Of a DNA stretch of 64,000 nucleotides, positions 1-14,660 are shown piece after piece. The notes beneath the pieces are model-generated. The model worked only from the letters and a program-made list of their open reading frames with translations, did no database searches and was not told where the DNA came from. The stretch spans positions 36,790,708 to 36,854,707 of the forward strand of contig CM040127.1 in assembly GCA_022559845.1 (NCBI GenBank). The letters are read 5' to 3'. This DNA is from Amorphophallus konjac. Taxonomy: Eukaryota; Streptophyta; Magnoliopsida; Alismatales; Araceae. The translations under genes were made by a program, and so were the position numbers. Position 1 is the first letter of the stretch. Every line of letters starts with the position of its first letter.

Positions 1-420
1 CTTCTTCTTCTTCTTCAGAGCCCTCCCCACTTTTACCTTTTCCAGTCGGAGGACGCAGAGGAAGCAAGGAAGGAAGAGGAGAAGGTCGACTGCGGCAACT
101 GGTCGCGATCTCCTCCTCCTCCTTCTTCGATCGCGAGGACGAGGAGGAGGAAGTACCGGTGACGGGGACCGGTGGCAATGACGACGACCGCGACGATAAG
201 TATTTTCTTCTTCTTCTTTCTTCTTCTTCTTCTTCGATCGCGAGGACGAGGAAGTACCAGTGACGGGGACCGGCGGCGATGATGACAGCGACGACAGTAA
301 GTATTTTCTTCTTCTTCATCATCTTCTTCTTCTTCGATCCTTCATCTTCTTCTTCAACCCTTTTTCTTCTTCGTCATCATTGATTGCTCTTCTACTTCTC
401 CCCCTCTCTATTTTTTTTTA
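1..420. repeat. CTT-rich low-complexity segment with a direct duplication
   Basis: Long runs of CTT/TTC flank a unit that appears twice, at about 124-205 and 234-312. Each copy begins TTCTTCGATCGCGAGGACGA and ends near AAGTATTTTCTTCTTCTT. The second copy lacks a short GAG-repeat stretch and differs at a few bases. It could be the edge of a host gene's 5' leader or a decayed repeat; no supported reading frame was found. The duplication is directly visible; its function is unknown. Confidence 0.5.
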
Positions 421-2945
421 ACAAACCCTTGGATTAGTTAGATTGATCTAGATCGGCCACAGGGATCGCCCGGAGCTGAATGGGCTCAGGCAATCTGACC
501 CGATTCCAGCCGAGTCAAACCGATCCCGGCCGCTCCCAGTGAAGGATCGAGAAAGGTCGCCTCGGGATCGGATCGGTTCGCCCAAACACCGATAGGATCG
601 AACGATCCGGCCCGATCCGATCCGATTCGGTAAACCTTGCTCTAATCCACTCAAGACAAGCTTTCCTCTCGAAGTCAAAACAGCTCCAGACAAAAGTCCT
701 TCCCCAATAGTCCATGATATGCCCTTGGCAACACCAATTTGTGACCCACAGCCAGCACACCATTTGTCAGAACACATCTCGATTGCATTTTAAACTAGCT
801 TGGGATAGAAATGGTGAGGGATGAGCCATGGAAGCTCTGCCCTCCTAAGGGCTAACAGTTAATCTTCAAACCCAAAAGAATGCTGTCTTATGGTTTGATA
901 AAGGTCTAATCGAGCAAGGATTCTCCAACCACCAATAAACAAGGTCCCTAATCGACAAAAGAAGGAATCTATCTAATAGATAAAACAAAGTGATTTCCTA
1001 AAGTTAGGCCCAAAAGAAAGACACAAAGTCCAGATAAAACATTTCTGGACAAGATCTTTCCCCATTCCTCTAGAATACATCCTCCATAAACACCAATTTG
1101 CAGCCCTCATCCCGAGCACCATCAATCAGGACTCATAACACACCTTGGGAAAAGAGGATACACTAACTTGGGACTAAAATAGTACGGACCCACATTCCTA
1201 AGAGTTATCCTTGAACCTAGAAGAATGCCAATTTATGGTTCAATAGAGGTCTGGTCGAGTAAGGATCTTCCGACCACCATTCCTGAGAGTTATCCTTGAC
1301 GTCTAGAAGAATGCCAATTTATGGTTCAATAGAGGTCTGATCAAGCAAGAATCCTCCAACCACCAAAAAAAGGGCTCCCAGTCCACCAAGACAAAGAACA
1401 TATCCAACCAAGAAACAAGGTGATTTCCTAAAGTTAGGCCATCCAGGTGAAAAAAAGGTAAAGGAGATACTTGTGTACAATGGACCCACATGGAAATGAA
1501 TTTAGTAACTCCATCCCCAAAAGAGTCCTCCGTTTACCAGCTCTCTCCTGAATAAAACACACAATTGAAGCTCCTCGAAATACCCACAGAACCAATGATG
1601 CCAATGGTTCTGTAAAATCCAATAAGCAATAACTGCCTCCATTTGCCATGCTTCCCTCCCTTAATGGAGAGGTGAATATTGTCCCTGAGAAAATCTCACA
1701 CAAATTCATCTGATGCACAACCTAAGGGAGATAGATTGCCTCCCAATCTCGAGATTCTCTAGAATATCAACTAAATACCTTCTGATGCTATCTCTGTCAA
1801 CACATTTACCTTTTAAAACTTAATATATTAGTGGTACTACCCACTTGGGAAAAGAACTAAGCCACTTGGAAAAAGAACTAAGGGTACCATTCAAAGAACC
1901 CTTTGTGGGAAAATTTGCAGTCCTTGACAATATTTCACCCATCACTCCATTAATGGAGTGCTCGCCAGCTATCACGGGTTCTTGCTCTTCTTGCCTGCAA
2001 GTCCGCTTCAAAATTCTTTGCCATGCCCCTTGAAAGCATTTATTCTTAATGAAATGCATAACTCAAACATTTAAAGCAAGAATCCTGATTCTGCCATCAA
2101 TAAGCTTTGTCCTTGAATGCATTTTTTCTCACGTGCAACTCCTCAATCTCATTGTGAATCCCTTTTCCCTGTTTTTCTAGCTTCTACTAAAGCTCATATT
2201 TTTGTGTTCCCAGCAGTACCTCCGATCATAACTGTTTGATGCCAAGCAATGTTCCTTACAGGGCCTACACCTTCACTTCATCCTTTTAATCAGCATCTCC
2301 TGAAAGCCAATTCCCCCATCATCTCCTTTGTGGGAATCCCAACTTCCCGAATGACGGGAGCGGATTAGCTTAACAGCCCTCACCTCCCTCAACACACAAA
2401 CAAGAACAATTTCCTACGACCCTGCTCTGACCAACAGTTGGGGAACTAAACAAGGGTCACCTAGCTGCCAGTTAATCTGAATCGTGCTTAGTTTCCCTAT
2501 CCTCCTCTGGGTCTTCAGTGTCCCCCTGTATTGTCCCCCTCCGCCCATCCCCCCCCCTGATAGCAACCGTGAAGCATCCATCTCCGATATAAAGCCAAGA
2601 AACCTAAGGTGTTCCCTTCCCTAACATCCTCCATAACCTAGGGCATGATCCCCCGGCTCATCACCAGGGTACCGGACAACCTTACGGTTCTATGACGAAC
2701 TCCACTTCGCTTTTCCACCGCCTTCGTACAACTCGCTCCTCGACAAAATGATAGAAAAACACAGAAATACCTACCTGCGGGATTTTGACTTTTTCGTGTG
2801 AGGAGTCCATAAACCAGACAAAACATCCCCGATGGGCTTGAAAGGATTCTAGAACACCCGAAACAAAAATCATAAAAAAGGGCAAATCCGGTTAGCACCG
2901 CGGATAGCACACGCTCGGAAGCGAAAGCTCACATACGGCCATGGT
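421..2945. other. Unassigned intergenic or decayed repeat sequence with internal direct repeats
   Basis: No recognisable gene on either strand. Positions about 1194-1280 and 1281-1375 are tandem copies of an ~86-bp unit sharing AGAATGCCAATTTATGGTTC, and a more diverged relative lies near 876-938. The phrase TGATTTCCTAAAGTTAGGCC recurs at 989 and 1421. Short minus-strand frames are present, but none matches a family I know. It most resembles an old, mutated repeat; class unknown. Confidence 0.4.
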
Positions 2946-3430
2946 TCAGCTATGCGGCCCATGAGGCGACCTGTCTGGGGCAAATTTGTTAACACATAGT
3001 GTCATGGGGGAAGGAGACGGCGGAGCCAGCGCTCCTTGCCGGTTGAGGGAGTGGTCGCTGTCGCCGCCGCCGACGACGACCCCCCCCCGTAGGTACCAAA
3101 GAAACCCTCGCACGGAGTTGAACGCAAGATCCCAACAGCGAAATGCGAGAAAGGAAAGAGCTGAGAACCTGGCCGAAGAACGCCGCCGCAGTGCCCCCCC
3201 CCCCCACCCCGTCCCTCTGTGGCGATCTCCTGCTCTGCCCTCGCGGCAGCGGAAGCAGCTGGAAGCAGAAGAGAGAAAGGGCAGAAACCAGACCCCTCTA
3301 AGAAAGACCCGTGCTTGGACTCGGGTCAAGCCCGACTCTTATCGGTGGGATGTGAGCTGCTGTTATGGGCGTTGGCCCGCCGGGCCACCCCGGGCCCAAC
3401 ATACGACTACAGGCCCAGTACTGTTTTAAC
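2946..3430. other. GC-rich island without a supported gene
   Basis: A roughly 480-bp GC-rich patch with C and G homopolymers, in sharp contrast to the AT-rich DNA on its right. Open frames occur on both strands, but their composition (Arg, Ser, Pro, Gly) follows the base bias and shows no domain. It could be a promoter/5' leader of a gene not otherwise visible, or part of a transposon. Confidence 0.35.
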
Positions 3431-4430
3431 AAGATGGATCTATGACGGTTCAAAAATTAAAATGAATTTTTGATGAAAATTATTGTTTGGATTAAACTTA
3501 CAAAAAAATATTCTTGAGAATATATTAATAGACATATCACTGGACTTAATTTCAATAGTACATATTACACACATTAGTATGATTTTTTTTACAAATTTTT
3601 GACAAAAAAAAATGATTTGGCTTCAAATAAATATGATATTTTTATACAATTCAGATTTACATAGTGATATAATTTATAATATATTTTCATAAATATTTTT
3701 GATAAATTATAATTTAATAATAATTTTCATGCAAAAATATATATTAAAAAAGACAAAATTATTTATTGTACACCATCATGTATAGGAGAGAGACACACCC
3801 CTTGCCATTTGTGTGTGAGGGGTGAGGTGAGTACTCCTATTCCATCGGTCTAATGGCAATGAGAGGTGAACTCTTTTTCTTGTACAACAAAGTGAAAATA
3901 TGCAACAAGTCTAACTTCTTGAAAAAAAAATGTGATGATAAGTCAAGCACTTTTGATGCATTACAGATGAGTGATCTTTTTTTTATTTTGAAACTATCAC
4001 ATCATAATGGGACATGTTCATATGTTAATATGAGGTAGGCCCTGACATTAAAATGAAATGAAAAAATGTTTCATATTATGAATTTAGAAATACAACTCTT
4101 AATGTCTACTTTCAATGATTAGCCCTTCAACTCTAAATATCTACTTTTATCTCCTTCCAATTATACATTTATTTTATAATTATCCGTTTATCTCATTCTC
4201 TCTCTCAACCTCCTCTCCCTCCCATCCCCAATTTAGATTCCCCAAAACAGTAATCAACTATGGAATAAGGTCATAGGAAGAAAAAGCTAGATTGAGATAT
4301 GACAACCCTAACAAGTGATAGGAGACCATGGATGCATAGAATCACCTCCACGATCGCGATCAACGATAGCAAGGCTGCGGTGGCTGTGGGTGCAAGAGAC
4401 GGTTAGAGATGTCTCTTAAGAATATCCTCT
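3431..4430. other. AT-rich intergenic DNA, nothing recognised
   Basis: A/T-rich sequence with poly-A and poly-T runs. No coding potential, RNA gene or clear terminal inverted repeats were seen. Confidence 0.5.
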
Positions 4431-6714
<2,284 letters not shown>

Positions 6715-7580
6715 ATATCCCAGGTGTGCATCAAATAATTATTTTAAATTTAAATAATATGAGTCATAAGATCTTTTTGATTATTGTAAAAATATATATT
6801 TATCTGATGGCTTAAAAATTTAAAAAGTATATCAATATATTATACAATAAAATAAGGCAAATTATGTATGACATTATCAAAATTTAAAAAGTAAATGTTT
6901 GCTCGGTGCACACCAGGATGCAGGGGTGAGTACGGTTTGATTTGATTTAGTTTAATTTGAAGAGAATTTTTCACAAATCAAATCGAACCGAATTAAGATT
7001 TCAACTCGAACCGAATCAAATCAAACTACTTTGGAATCAAACTGAATTAATTTAGTTTGGTTCGATTTGAATCATATTCATATCTCTTTTTAGAAATTAG
7101 ATTGGATTCAAATAAGAGTAGAAAAAGATAACGTAGAAAAAATTCTACCAAATAAAGTAAATATTAAAAATATAACTCGTAAGAATAAGTTCTATAATAT
7201 TTTCACATAAAAAATTAAAAACTTCAGTTATAATAAAATGGAAGTTGATTTTAAACCTATTTCATATAGTCAAAAATCTAATAAAGATGACGGAGATTAA
7301 ATTTTTTGAATTAAGATTTATAGTTACCTATACAGTTATATTAACTTGATAAAAATATATTTAAATTCTGATTATTTGATTCGATTCGATTTCTTAAATT
7401 TTAAAATCAATTTAAACTAACATTTTTAATAATGTTCGATTTGAATCGAAATTAAAATATTTTAAATTTTAATTTAAATTAAATTTAATCAAATCTATCA
7501 ATTAGATTTGATTTTCGAGTTAAATCCGAATAACGATCACGATATCCGGATGTGTAATTGCACTCGGGTGTGCACTACTT
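6715..7580. mobile_element. Candidate MITE(s) with GGTGTGCAC termini
   Basis: Three related termini are visible: CCAGGTGTGCATC near 6716-6729, its inverse GGTGCACACCAGGATGCA near 6905-6922, and CGGGTGTGCAC near 7566-7576. The 6905 and 7566 ends are inverted repeats of one another, as are the 6716 and 6905 ends, so one or two small non-coding elements are plausible. The interior of 6925-7540 is a simple-composition tract of TTTGATTTGA and AATCGAACCGAAT-type phrases. No target duplication was defined and superfamily is not assigned. Confidence 0.35.
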
Positions 7581-7609
7581 ATTACTCTAATATTTAAGCT
7601 GGAAAGAAG

Positions 7610-10600
7610 ATGGTCGGTGGCCGAGAAGACCCGCGCTTCCTCGTCGACGGCCGACCAGCTCGTCTGAAGACTTCGAACTGGGGAGGCATGGCGGGGTGCC
7701 AAGAAGACCCGCTCTTTCAGGAGCACGAACAGCAGGAAGAGCCGTGGGAGGAGAGGACCCTAAACCTCCTCGAGGACTCCAAGATCGACCAAGGTCGCCT
7801 TCCTTTTTTCCTCCATGTCATTTCCAGAAGTTGTGGTTTTTGTTTCATGGGTCGTGTTAGGTTCTTTTTCCCGTCTTTTACCCCGCGTGCGCTCGTCTTT
7901 GTTTCTTGAAAGAGTTCTCGGAGTGCAAGGCCAGGAAGAAGGGCCGGAAGAAGCACAAGTTGAAATGGATGAGGAGGCCCATGGCCGTACCCGAGGTCAT
8001 CCTGGAGCTTCTTGACGAGGAGCTCAGGGAGAACGCCCTCAGGGCCCTCAGCGACTTCCTGCTCGAGGTCTCTCTCTCTCTCTACATTGTTCTCGGTCAA
8101 TATCCTTTTACTCTGGTTTAGCACGATTTGGGTAGGTTCTATCTGTATCTTTCTCTGCTAAATTGTTTGTTCATTTTGTAAAATACGTTTTGCATTGTGT
8201 CCATTTGCCTTGTGCCCATGGAATCTCAAATGGGTTCTTGCGACATGTTTCTTTTCCTTTAGTTTATTCTCTTGGTTTTTTTCGTGTGACCTGGGTGCAT
8301 TTCCATCTGCATATTTCTCTGACGAGTATGTTACGGGTGGGTGCTGTGAGCACCCAGAGGGAGTGTGAGTCCCTCAGCCAACTAGAGTTGCCAGTGACTT
8401 TAGTCTCACATTGGATTCTACGAAGAGTTGGACTGACTTATAAGAAAAAGAATCCCCTATCTGAATGCTTAGTTTTTGGGGAAGGATAAATGATTCCTAA
8501 AGGAATATTTGTTGTTTTTGCTAAACTGAGATCTGAAAATTGGCGTACTTACTTGGCCCGTGGCTTTGTAATTTTGATGAGATTTGATTCTGACCTATGA
8601 TCTTTGGAAGAGTCGATGTTTCTCTCCTTTTGTTTGTTGGAGTTTCTGTCTGGGTTCTCTATCTGGAGTTTGTCTTTGGTTCTAATCCCTTAGTTCTGCC
8701 TGTTCCTCTATAGTAAACAAGACGGTTGACATTGGGTGTTTCTAACCTGTTGTTTTCTCGGTGACAGAGATGGAAAGAAATTCCAGGTGACTACTACCAG
8801 GCTGGGTTTATCTTGTTCCACTCGTGCTCTACAATGTCTCTTTTGTTGCAGGTCTCTGTGTGTGTAGTGCACGCATGTGTGTGTATCTATGTATCTCTTT
8901 ATGCATGTGTGTGCATTGGTATGTGTGCTTGTATCCCATTTTTGAAGTCTGATCTGCTATGTTGAATTCATGTCAAATTCTTGGAAAAGGAAGTGATGGA
9001 GTTTCTTACAAGGATGGTTGTTGATAGTCTCAACATTAAAGCCATGAAGCGCCTTGCAAATGTTCTCACTCTTTTCCAGGTATGCCCCTTAGTCATCTTG
9101 CTGCAGATTTTTATTTTAACTTTTTTTGTGGGTACTGATGGGCATCCGTGATTGCAGAGTGTTGCAGCTAACAAGGAGACCAGAAAAAAGTTTGTAGATT
9201 GTAGATCTCATGTCCTTTCTGGTGTTTTAAATGGCAGCTAAGCTTGTTGGATGTACTCTTGTAAGCATAAAAAGATTATATAGATGCTGCCTAAATCCAA
9301 TGATTCTGTGACGTTGAACAACTTAAGTGGATAATGAGATATGCATATGACTGCTTGACACATGATACTTTCCTTTGTTCTTGTATTGTTAATTTTACAA
9401 ATTATATCTGGCATTCTTTATTCTTTGCATTATCTGTCATGTTTCCATAAGGTCTTCTACCTTCTACCTTATTTTAACATAAGGGACAGAGTTGTACCAA
9501 CAACATGCAGATTAAATTCCAAATGTGGCTGGGAACAACAAATGGCATCCAGGAAACTCGTAGAGCACTGTGAAAAACATGATCAATCAAACATGTATAG
9601 GAATCCTCCCCTCATAAATTAGATCTATCAAAGCCTTACTGCCCCAAGAAGAATAGAGTAGTCGGACCCTGCTTATTTTATCTCCTTTCCTTTTCAAAAG
9701 AGGTCCTGAACCTCACAAGCCCCTATCCCTCTTATAATTGCATTTTATATACCAAAATTAGGTGAGGCTTTTGGTAACCTACAGCACTTCTTTGATGTCC
9801 AAGTTTCTTTTTTACATACAACTTTCTATTAGTGGCATTCCATAGTATTCTCCATGTAGAATGAATCTACAGTTTGATAACCATTTCTGAAGTCTTCTTT
9901 GCCTATACTCTTATTTTATCCTAAAGGGACTCTTTCACGCCAGTCTTCTTGTGATCCCTACATCCATGCATGCACACACGCCCTTTTTTCTTGATCCAGT
10001 GGAGGCGTGAAAGAAATGCATTCACTTAGTTTTCTCATTTCTTTTTCTCTCCATTCCTATGGTTGCTCCTGAGATATTTCAGCATTGTTTCCGTTACTTT
10101 GATTCCCAATTTTAAACTGTAGTGGACGTTTTTGCATGAGGTTTTTGTGGCCCTTAATTTAATATCTTGTCAGTTCGTTATGTTTCAGCTTGTATTCCAA
10201 ACTACCTCATACCAATCATACTGTTTAAAAGTGAAACTGGAGTGTTTGAGAATATTCAAGCAATTGCCCTATCTGTCATTGGGATTTTGTGCCAGGTACA
10301 TTTCTTTTTAATGCTTAAAATCCTTGATAGATCCGGTAGATCTTTACTATGAATTTACTGATTTATCTGAAGGGCAAAGAACCTGAATCCATCTTATGGG
10401 CTGTGGAGAGTGATATTGTTGAAGTCTGTAGTACTGTCATAAAGACAGGGAATGAACTCTCTAAAGTGGTACAGCTGCCTGCCCTCTATCCATTTTCCTT
10501 ATTTGTTGTCTGCATCTTTACTTTGCTTTGAGTTATTCACATTGCATAGCTTGTTTGTTAGTATGTCCTATTCTTGGTTTTCTATACTGTCTGTTCTTAT

Positions 10601-11179
10601 CAAAATTGTTGTGTTTTAAAATATAGTTTCTACTGAATTCACATGCATACCCAGGTAAGCATGTAAGATAAGATAAAGTATAGACCTCCACCAAAAGCCG
10701 AACCTCTGTTTCTTCTTCATAGATTTTATCATGGATCTTCTGAAATTTTAGTTTGACCTACAGGTGTTCCCATTCCATAATTTTCTGTAGTAGTTGTATT
10801 CGGTTTTGTTACCACAGAAGAGTGTCCAAATATCATATTATTGCTTTTTAGGGGTCGCATATCTCTGTAATTTTTTGTTTCCTAAATACAAAGTATGGGC
10901 CATGGGAGTGGAAGCTTCCATGTTCTGTCTGCTGCTCAACAGGAGGTTAAGACACGGTACATCTGCTTCATCCTTTCCTGGGTTAGCACTTAGGGTTTTG
11001 CATATATACCCCTATAAATGTCCGTACTGTCAACTAAACCCCCCATTTAGACCTATTATCAAGAATATCCTCCAGATCACTCTGAATGTTGCAGTTATAC
11101 CCTCCCCGTAACCCCCGTCTACTTAACCAGAGTGGAGCGTGGGTTAAGATAGAAAATGACTAACCTACCCTTGGTTAGT

Positions 11180-11217
<38 letters not shown>

Positions 11218-14000
11218 AGGGGGCGGTTGCTCGGCGGAGGGGTGAGGGGGGTTCGCCGCTGCCTGGGGATCTCAGCCCGGTGTGGCTGCTGCAGGGCGGA
11301 CGGCTCTTCTGGGGGTCGCAGGCGGCCGTGGACTTGGTGCTGCTGGGGATCTTAACTGGGCCGGGGCGATGCGCGTGAGGGGAGAGGAAGAGGGCGTGGG
11401 ACGCCGCTCGATGGGCCGAGGCACCCGCAGGTGGAGCAGGTCGGCTGGAGGGGGCCGAGAGGGGTGGGGCCCGTCTGTGCTTGCCGGAGGGGGAGGGGGC
11501 CAGGAAGGGGGGGGGGCGGTCTGTGCGAGCAGGTTGGCTAGAAGGGGCCCGGAGGGGTTGGGGGGGTGTGCTTGCCGGAGGGGGCCAGGAAGGGGGGGGT
11601 CTGTGCGAGCAGGTTGGCTGGAAGGGGCCCGGAGGGGTGGGGGGTGTGCTTGCCAGAGGGGGAGGGGGCTGAGAGGGGAGAGGGGACGTCTGTGCGAGTA
11701 GGGAGGGGGAGGGGGCCTTTGGCGGTGTGGGGGGGTCTGTGACTGCAGGGAGGGGGAGGAGGGATTGCCGGAGGGGTAGAGGGGGGCGGGAGGGCTGTTG
11801 GGGGGGGGGGGGTCTGTGCGAGTAGGGAGGTGGAGGGGGGCTTGTCAGAGGGGTAGAGGGGGCCGGGAGCGGTGTGGGGGGTGTGAGAGCAGGGAGGGGG
11901 AGGGTGGCCGCTGGGCTCTCTCTCGGGCATTATGGGTATTTCACGTAACTTAACGATTGATGTCGCATATTCCTTGGAATATTCCACTCACATTTACGGT
12001 CGGGAGCCGTAGAGGCATAACCGCAACATATCAAGCTATTTGGAGGATATTCTTGATAACATGTCTAAACGAGGGGTTTATTTGACAATACGAACATTTA
12101 CAGGGGTATATATGCAAAAAGTCCTAGCACTTATCATTCCACCAGAGTTTAGAGTTTTGCACTCATCCTGAACCATCAACTGTCATTCCCCTATTGGGAA
12201 GGGAAAGCCTAGTTTTCCTAGTGGGCTGTGAAGCTAGTTTTCACTGCCAGTTTAAAACTTCTAAGTGGGGGATGATGCAAAATGACTACTTCCCCTCCTT
12301 TTCTCACTTTGGCAACCTATCTTTTACAAATCTATATTTTAGGTTGATTTTGAATTTTTACTTTTTTGGGGGGTTAGTGCATCCCTTAGATGCTTATGTC
12401 TGCCCTTTCCTTTTCATTAATCATGCGTGCCCCTAGGAGTCTAGTACTATTGATCTCATTGTATATTCTTACACCTTCACCTTAAAACTTCTTTAGTAGT
12501 TCTTCTGGCCTTGATAAAGATATTCTGATCTTGATTCTAATCCTGATTTTATATTATGTTATCAGCCATTCACAAATAAACTTTGATATTTACATTTTTG
12601 CATGCTTATATGTTAGCCAGGGTATAAGCACAAACAATGTACTTTTTTCTTTATTCAACCTACTTTATTACACAACCTTCATACTTATTTATAATATATA
12701 TTTTTCTCTCAAAAATTCAAGGAAACATGTAAAGGTTGCTTCCTGGTTGCAACATTTTAAAACATGCAACCAATATGATAGTTCTAGCTGCCTACCGGTC
12801 TCATGGGACATTTGACATTTGATGTTATCTTTTCTAGGAACATTGACACCACTGAAGTACCTGGCACGACCTTATTGAGGGTTGATGTCGTTTCCCACCA
12901 TTGAGTATGAAAATTTCACTCCATTATTGGACCTCCTCACTGGATGTAGCAAATCCCAGACAGATGAATGAGGGTTGGGATGATGATGACTAGGACACTA
13001 TATATGTTAGCAAATGAGGAACAACCAATAAAGTAAAGGGCAGACACTTGAAAGTTCCAATTGAACATTGACAAGGAAGTTACTCTTGAATATCTTCATG
13101 TTAAGTTGCTCTTATCCATTTTTACATTATGACTTTGGTACTCTATTCTTTGTGACAGTAAGGTAAGACATTCCAAGCCGCATTCCTCAACCTCATGATG
13201 TTTTAGTTTCACTGGACAAAAATTCCTATCTTTTCAGTTAGAGTTATGTTTCCATTCGATTCTTGGCAGATTTCTATGCATATCCTTGAATATATTCTGC
13301 GGGATCCATTTGGGATATACTTCATTTGTCATCCCAATTTTTGCATACTTGAGGGACTGATGGAGACCTGGAAACAGTTGGTATGCCTACCAAGAGATGC
13401 ATTTTCTGTTTCATTAGTTTTGAATTTTCTTCAATTTTTTCATCTGAAGATTATTTCTCCCACACATTAATAAGGTAACGCTTCTAGCTGATGACCAAGA
13501 TTTCTCTCCTCGGCTACTCTTTCATATTCTCAGATGCTATGTATTGCTTTCCGTGCATTCCAGGTAAACCATGCCAGTCAATTTAGAAATTTTAGACACT
13601 ATGTTTTTGACAACTTGTTTCTAATTCCCCCTCCCCCCCTGATTTCAGGGGAATTCTTGTTGTATCAAAGGGTCTTCCCTCTGAGATCAGAAGCAATGCT
13701 TTTCATGATGTTGCAGAGGCATGTTTTCTGAAGCTTATGGCAATGAGTAGTAATATTTTCACTTGAGTGACATTACTGTTGGTCATTTTGCAGGAGTTCC
13801 CAGTGATCAAGAGTCTGCTTCACCAACTTCTCCTTAATGTTGACTTGACCATTGACATGGTGCCAGATATACAATCTCGTGATGTACCTGGGGATCAAGA
13901 GTATGCTTCACCGACTCTCTTTAATGTTGATTTGACCACTGACATGGTGCCAAAGAGAAAATATCAAGATTTTAGTAAAAATAACTGCCTTTCACTCTAA
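7610..14000 (+). CDS. CNOT9: CNOT9/RCD1/CAF40-like protein (CCR4-NOT complex subunit), 11 exons
   Basis: Predicted spliced CDS: 7610-7793, 7913-8067, 8768-8851, 8990-9079, 9158-9200, 10189-10295, 10373-10468, 13270-13380, 13475-13563, 13649-13718, 13794-14000. All phases agree, giving 411 residues without a stop. The product has the armadillo-type Rcd1 order: an exon-3 segment ending FHSCSTMSLLLQ, then VAANKETRKKFVD where the family has ASHPDTRMLF, then IQAIALSVIGILCQ, the marker GNELSKV, and SPRLLFHILRCYVLLS. In eukaryotes CNOT9 is a core subunit of the cytoplasmic CCR4-NOT deadenylase, binding NOT1 and effectors of mRNA decay. The N-terminal ~110 residues, Lys/Arg-rich around KARKKGRKKHKLKW, and the C-terminal tail are not conserved family sequence, so this is a divergent paralogue. 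Intron 10 reads AG/GCATGT, a probable GC-AG intron. The tail has an imperfect in-frame repeat (NVDLTIDMVP and NVDLTTDMVP). Expression is not demonstrated; a slowly decaying copy is possible. Confidence 0.8.
10993..12124. mobile_element. Non-autonomous Mutator-like element (MULE) in an intron of the CNOT9-like gene
   Basis: Terminal inverted repeats of about 130 bp: the left end starts GGGTTTTGCATATATACCCC, and the reverse complement of the right end reads GGACTTTTTGCATATATACC, with matching continuing through ATCAAGAATATCCTCCA. Both ends are bordered by the 9-bp duplication TAGCACTTA (10984-10992 and 12125-12133), the expected size for Mutator-type transposition. The interior (~11215-11930) is G-rich on the + strand with degenerate tandem repeats of GGAGGGGGCC type; (CT)n lies at 11184-11214. 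No transposase is encoded. It could be a Pack-MULE carrying GC-rich host sequence, but no parental exon was recognised. It lies in the 10469-13269 intron, so splicing of the host gene may be unaffected. Confidence 0.85.
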
Positions 14001-14660
14001 GAAAAAGAAAGAGAAAGGGGTGTCTATCTAGCTGGAGATGTAGGGGCTGTATGCCACCAGATCCATATACACAAAGGGACAAATGGAAAAGGGGGTGGAT
14101 GCTAAAATAGTGTTGTTGGGAAGAACCTTTTTGCTTCATTTTATGGAAGAAGCCCTAATCAACCCTTTCAAGCTTCAGTGAATAACTCTATCCTTCAGCC
14201 ATTGAGGTTCTGTATTCTGAATATAGCCGTCTTAGCGTAATGAGAGGGCTTCCTGAGGTATTGGATTTGGAGAAAGCAAGATTTGGCTTGTCATTGGATT
14301 CTCATGTCCAGATGCATTGCGTTTCTGATGTTTTGTCTTTCAGCTTTTGGTAACTGAAGGTGGCAAGTGCAATTCTTGATTCAACGCAATGCATATGTTG
14401 GAACGTTTCTTTTAATAATATGTGTACAAATGGTTTTAGTTTCTTTTTCCTTTTTTTTTCTGAGGGGCAGAAAAAAACTGGGGTGTTGCTTCTCAGAACT
14501 TGACAGCAATGAAATCGATCTGACATTTGATCTTGCTGATGCCGATATTGGTTTGCATGTGGCCGAAGAGAAAATCTGTTGATGTTGCCCAACTCCTTAC
14601 CAATGTACATCGGCATTATATTTGTGATGTATTTTTTCTCTCTCTCTTCCAACCCCCGAT
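14001..14660 (+). other. Probable 3' UTR and downstream flank of the CNOT9-like gene
   Basis: Sequence after the TAA stop is A/T-rich with no domain-bearing frame. A small open frame at 14367-14582 overlaps a poly-T/poly-A stretch and looks non-coding. AATAA-type motifs near 14410 could serve polyadenylation. The transcript end cannot be fixed from sequence alone. Confidence 0.4.

Noticed and set aside
2946..3429. Possible gene in the GC-rich island (frames on both strands)
   Set aside because: No recognisable domain, no supported splice sites or continuing exons; recorded only as a GC-rich island.
11282..11987. Gly/Arg-rich (+) and Pro-rich (-) frames in the MULE interior
   Set aside because: G-rich degenerate repeats give open frames on both strands; no family similarity and no codon structure.
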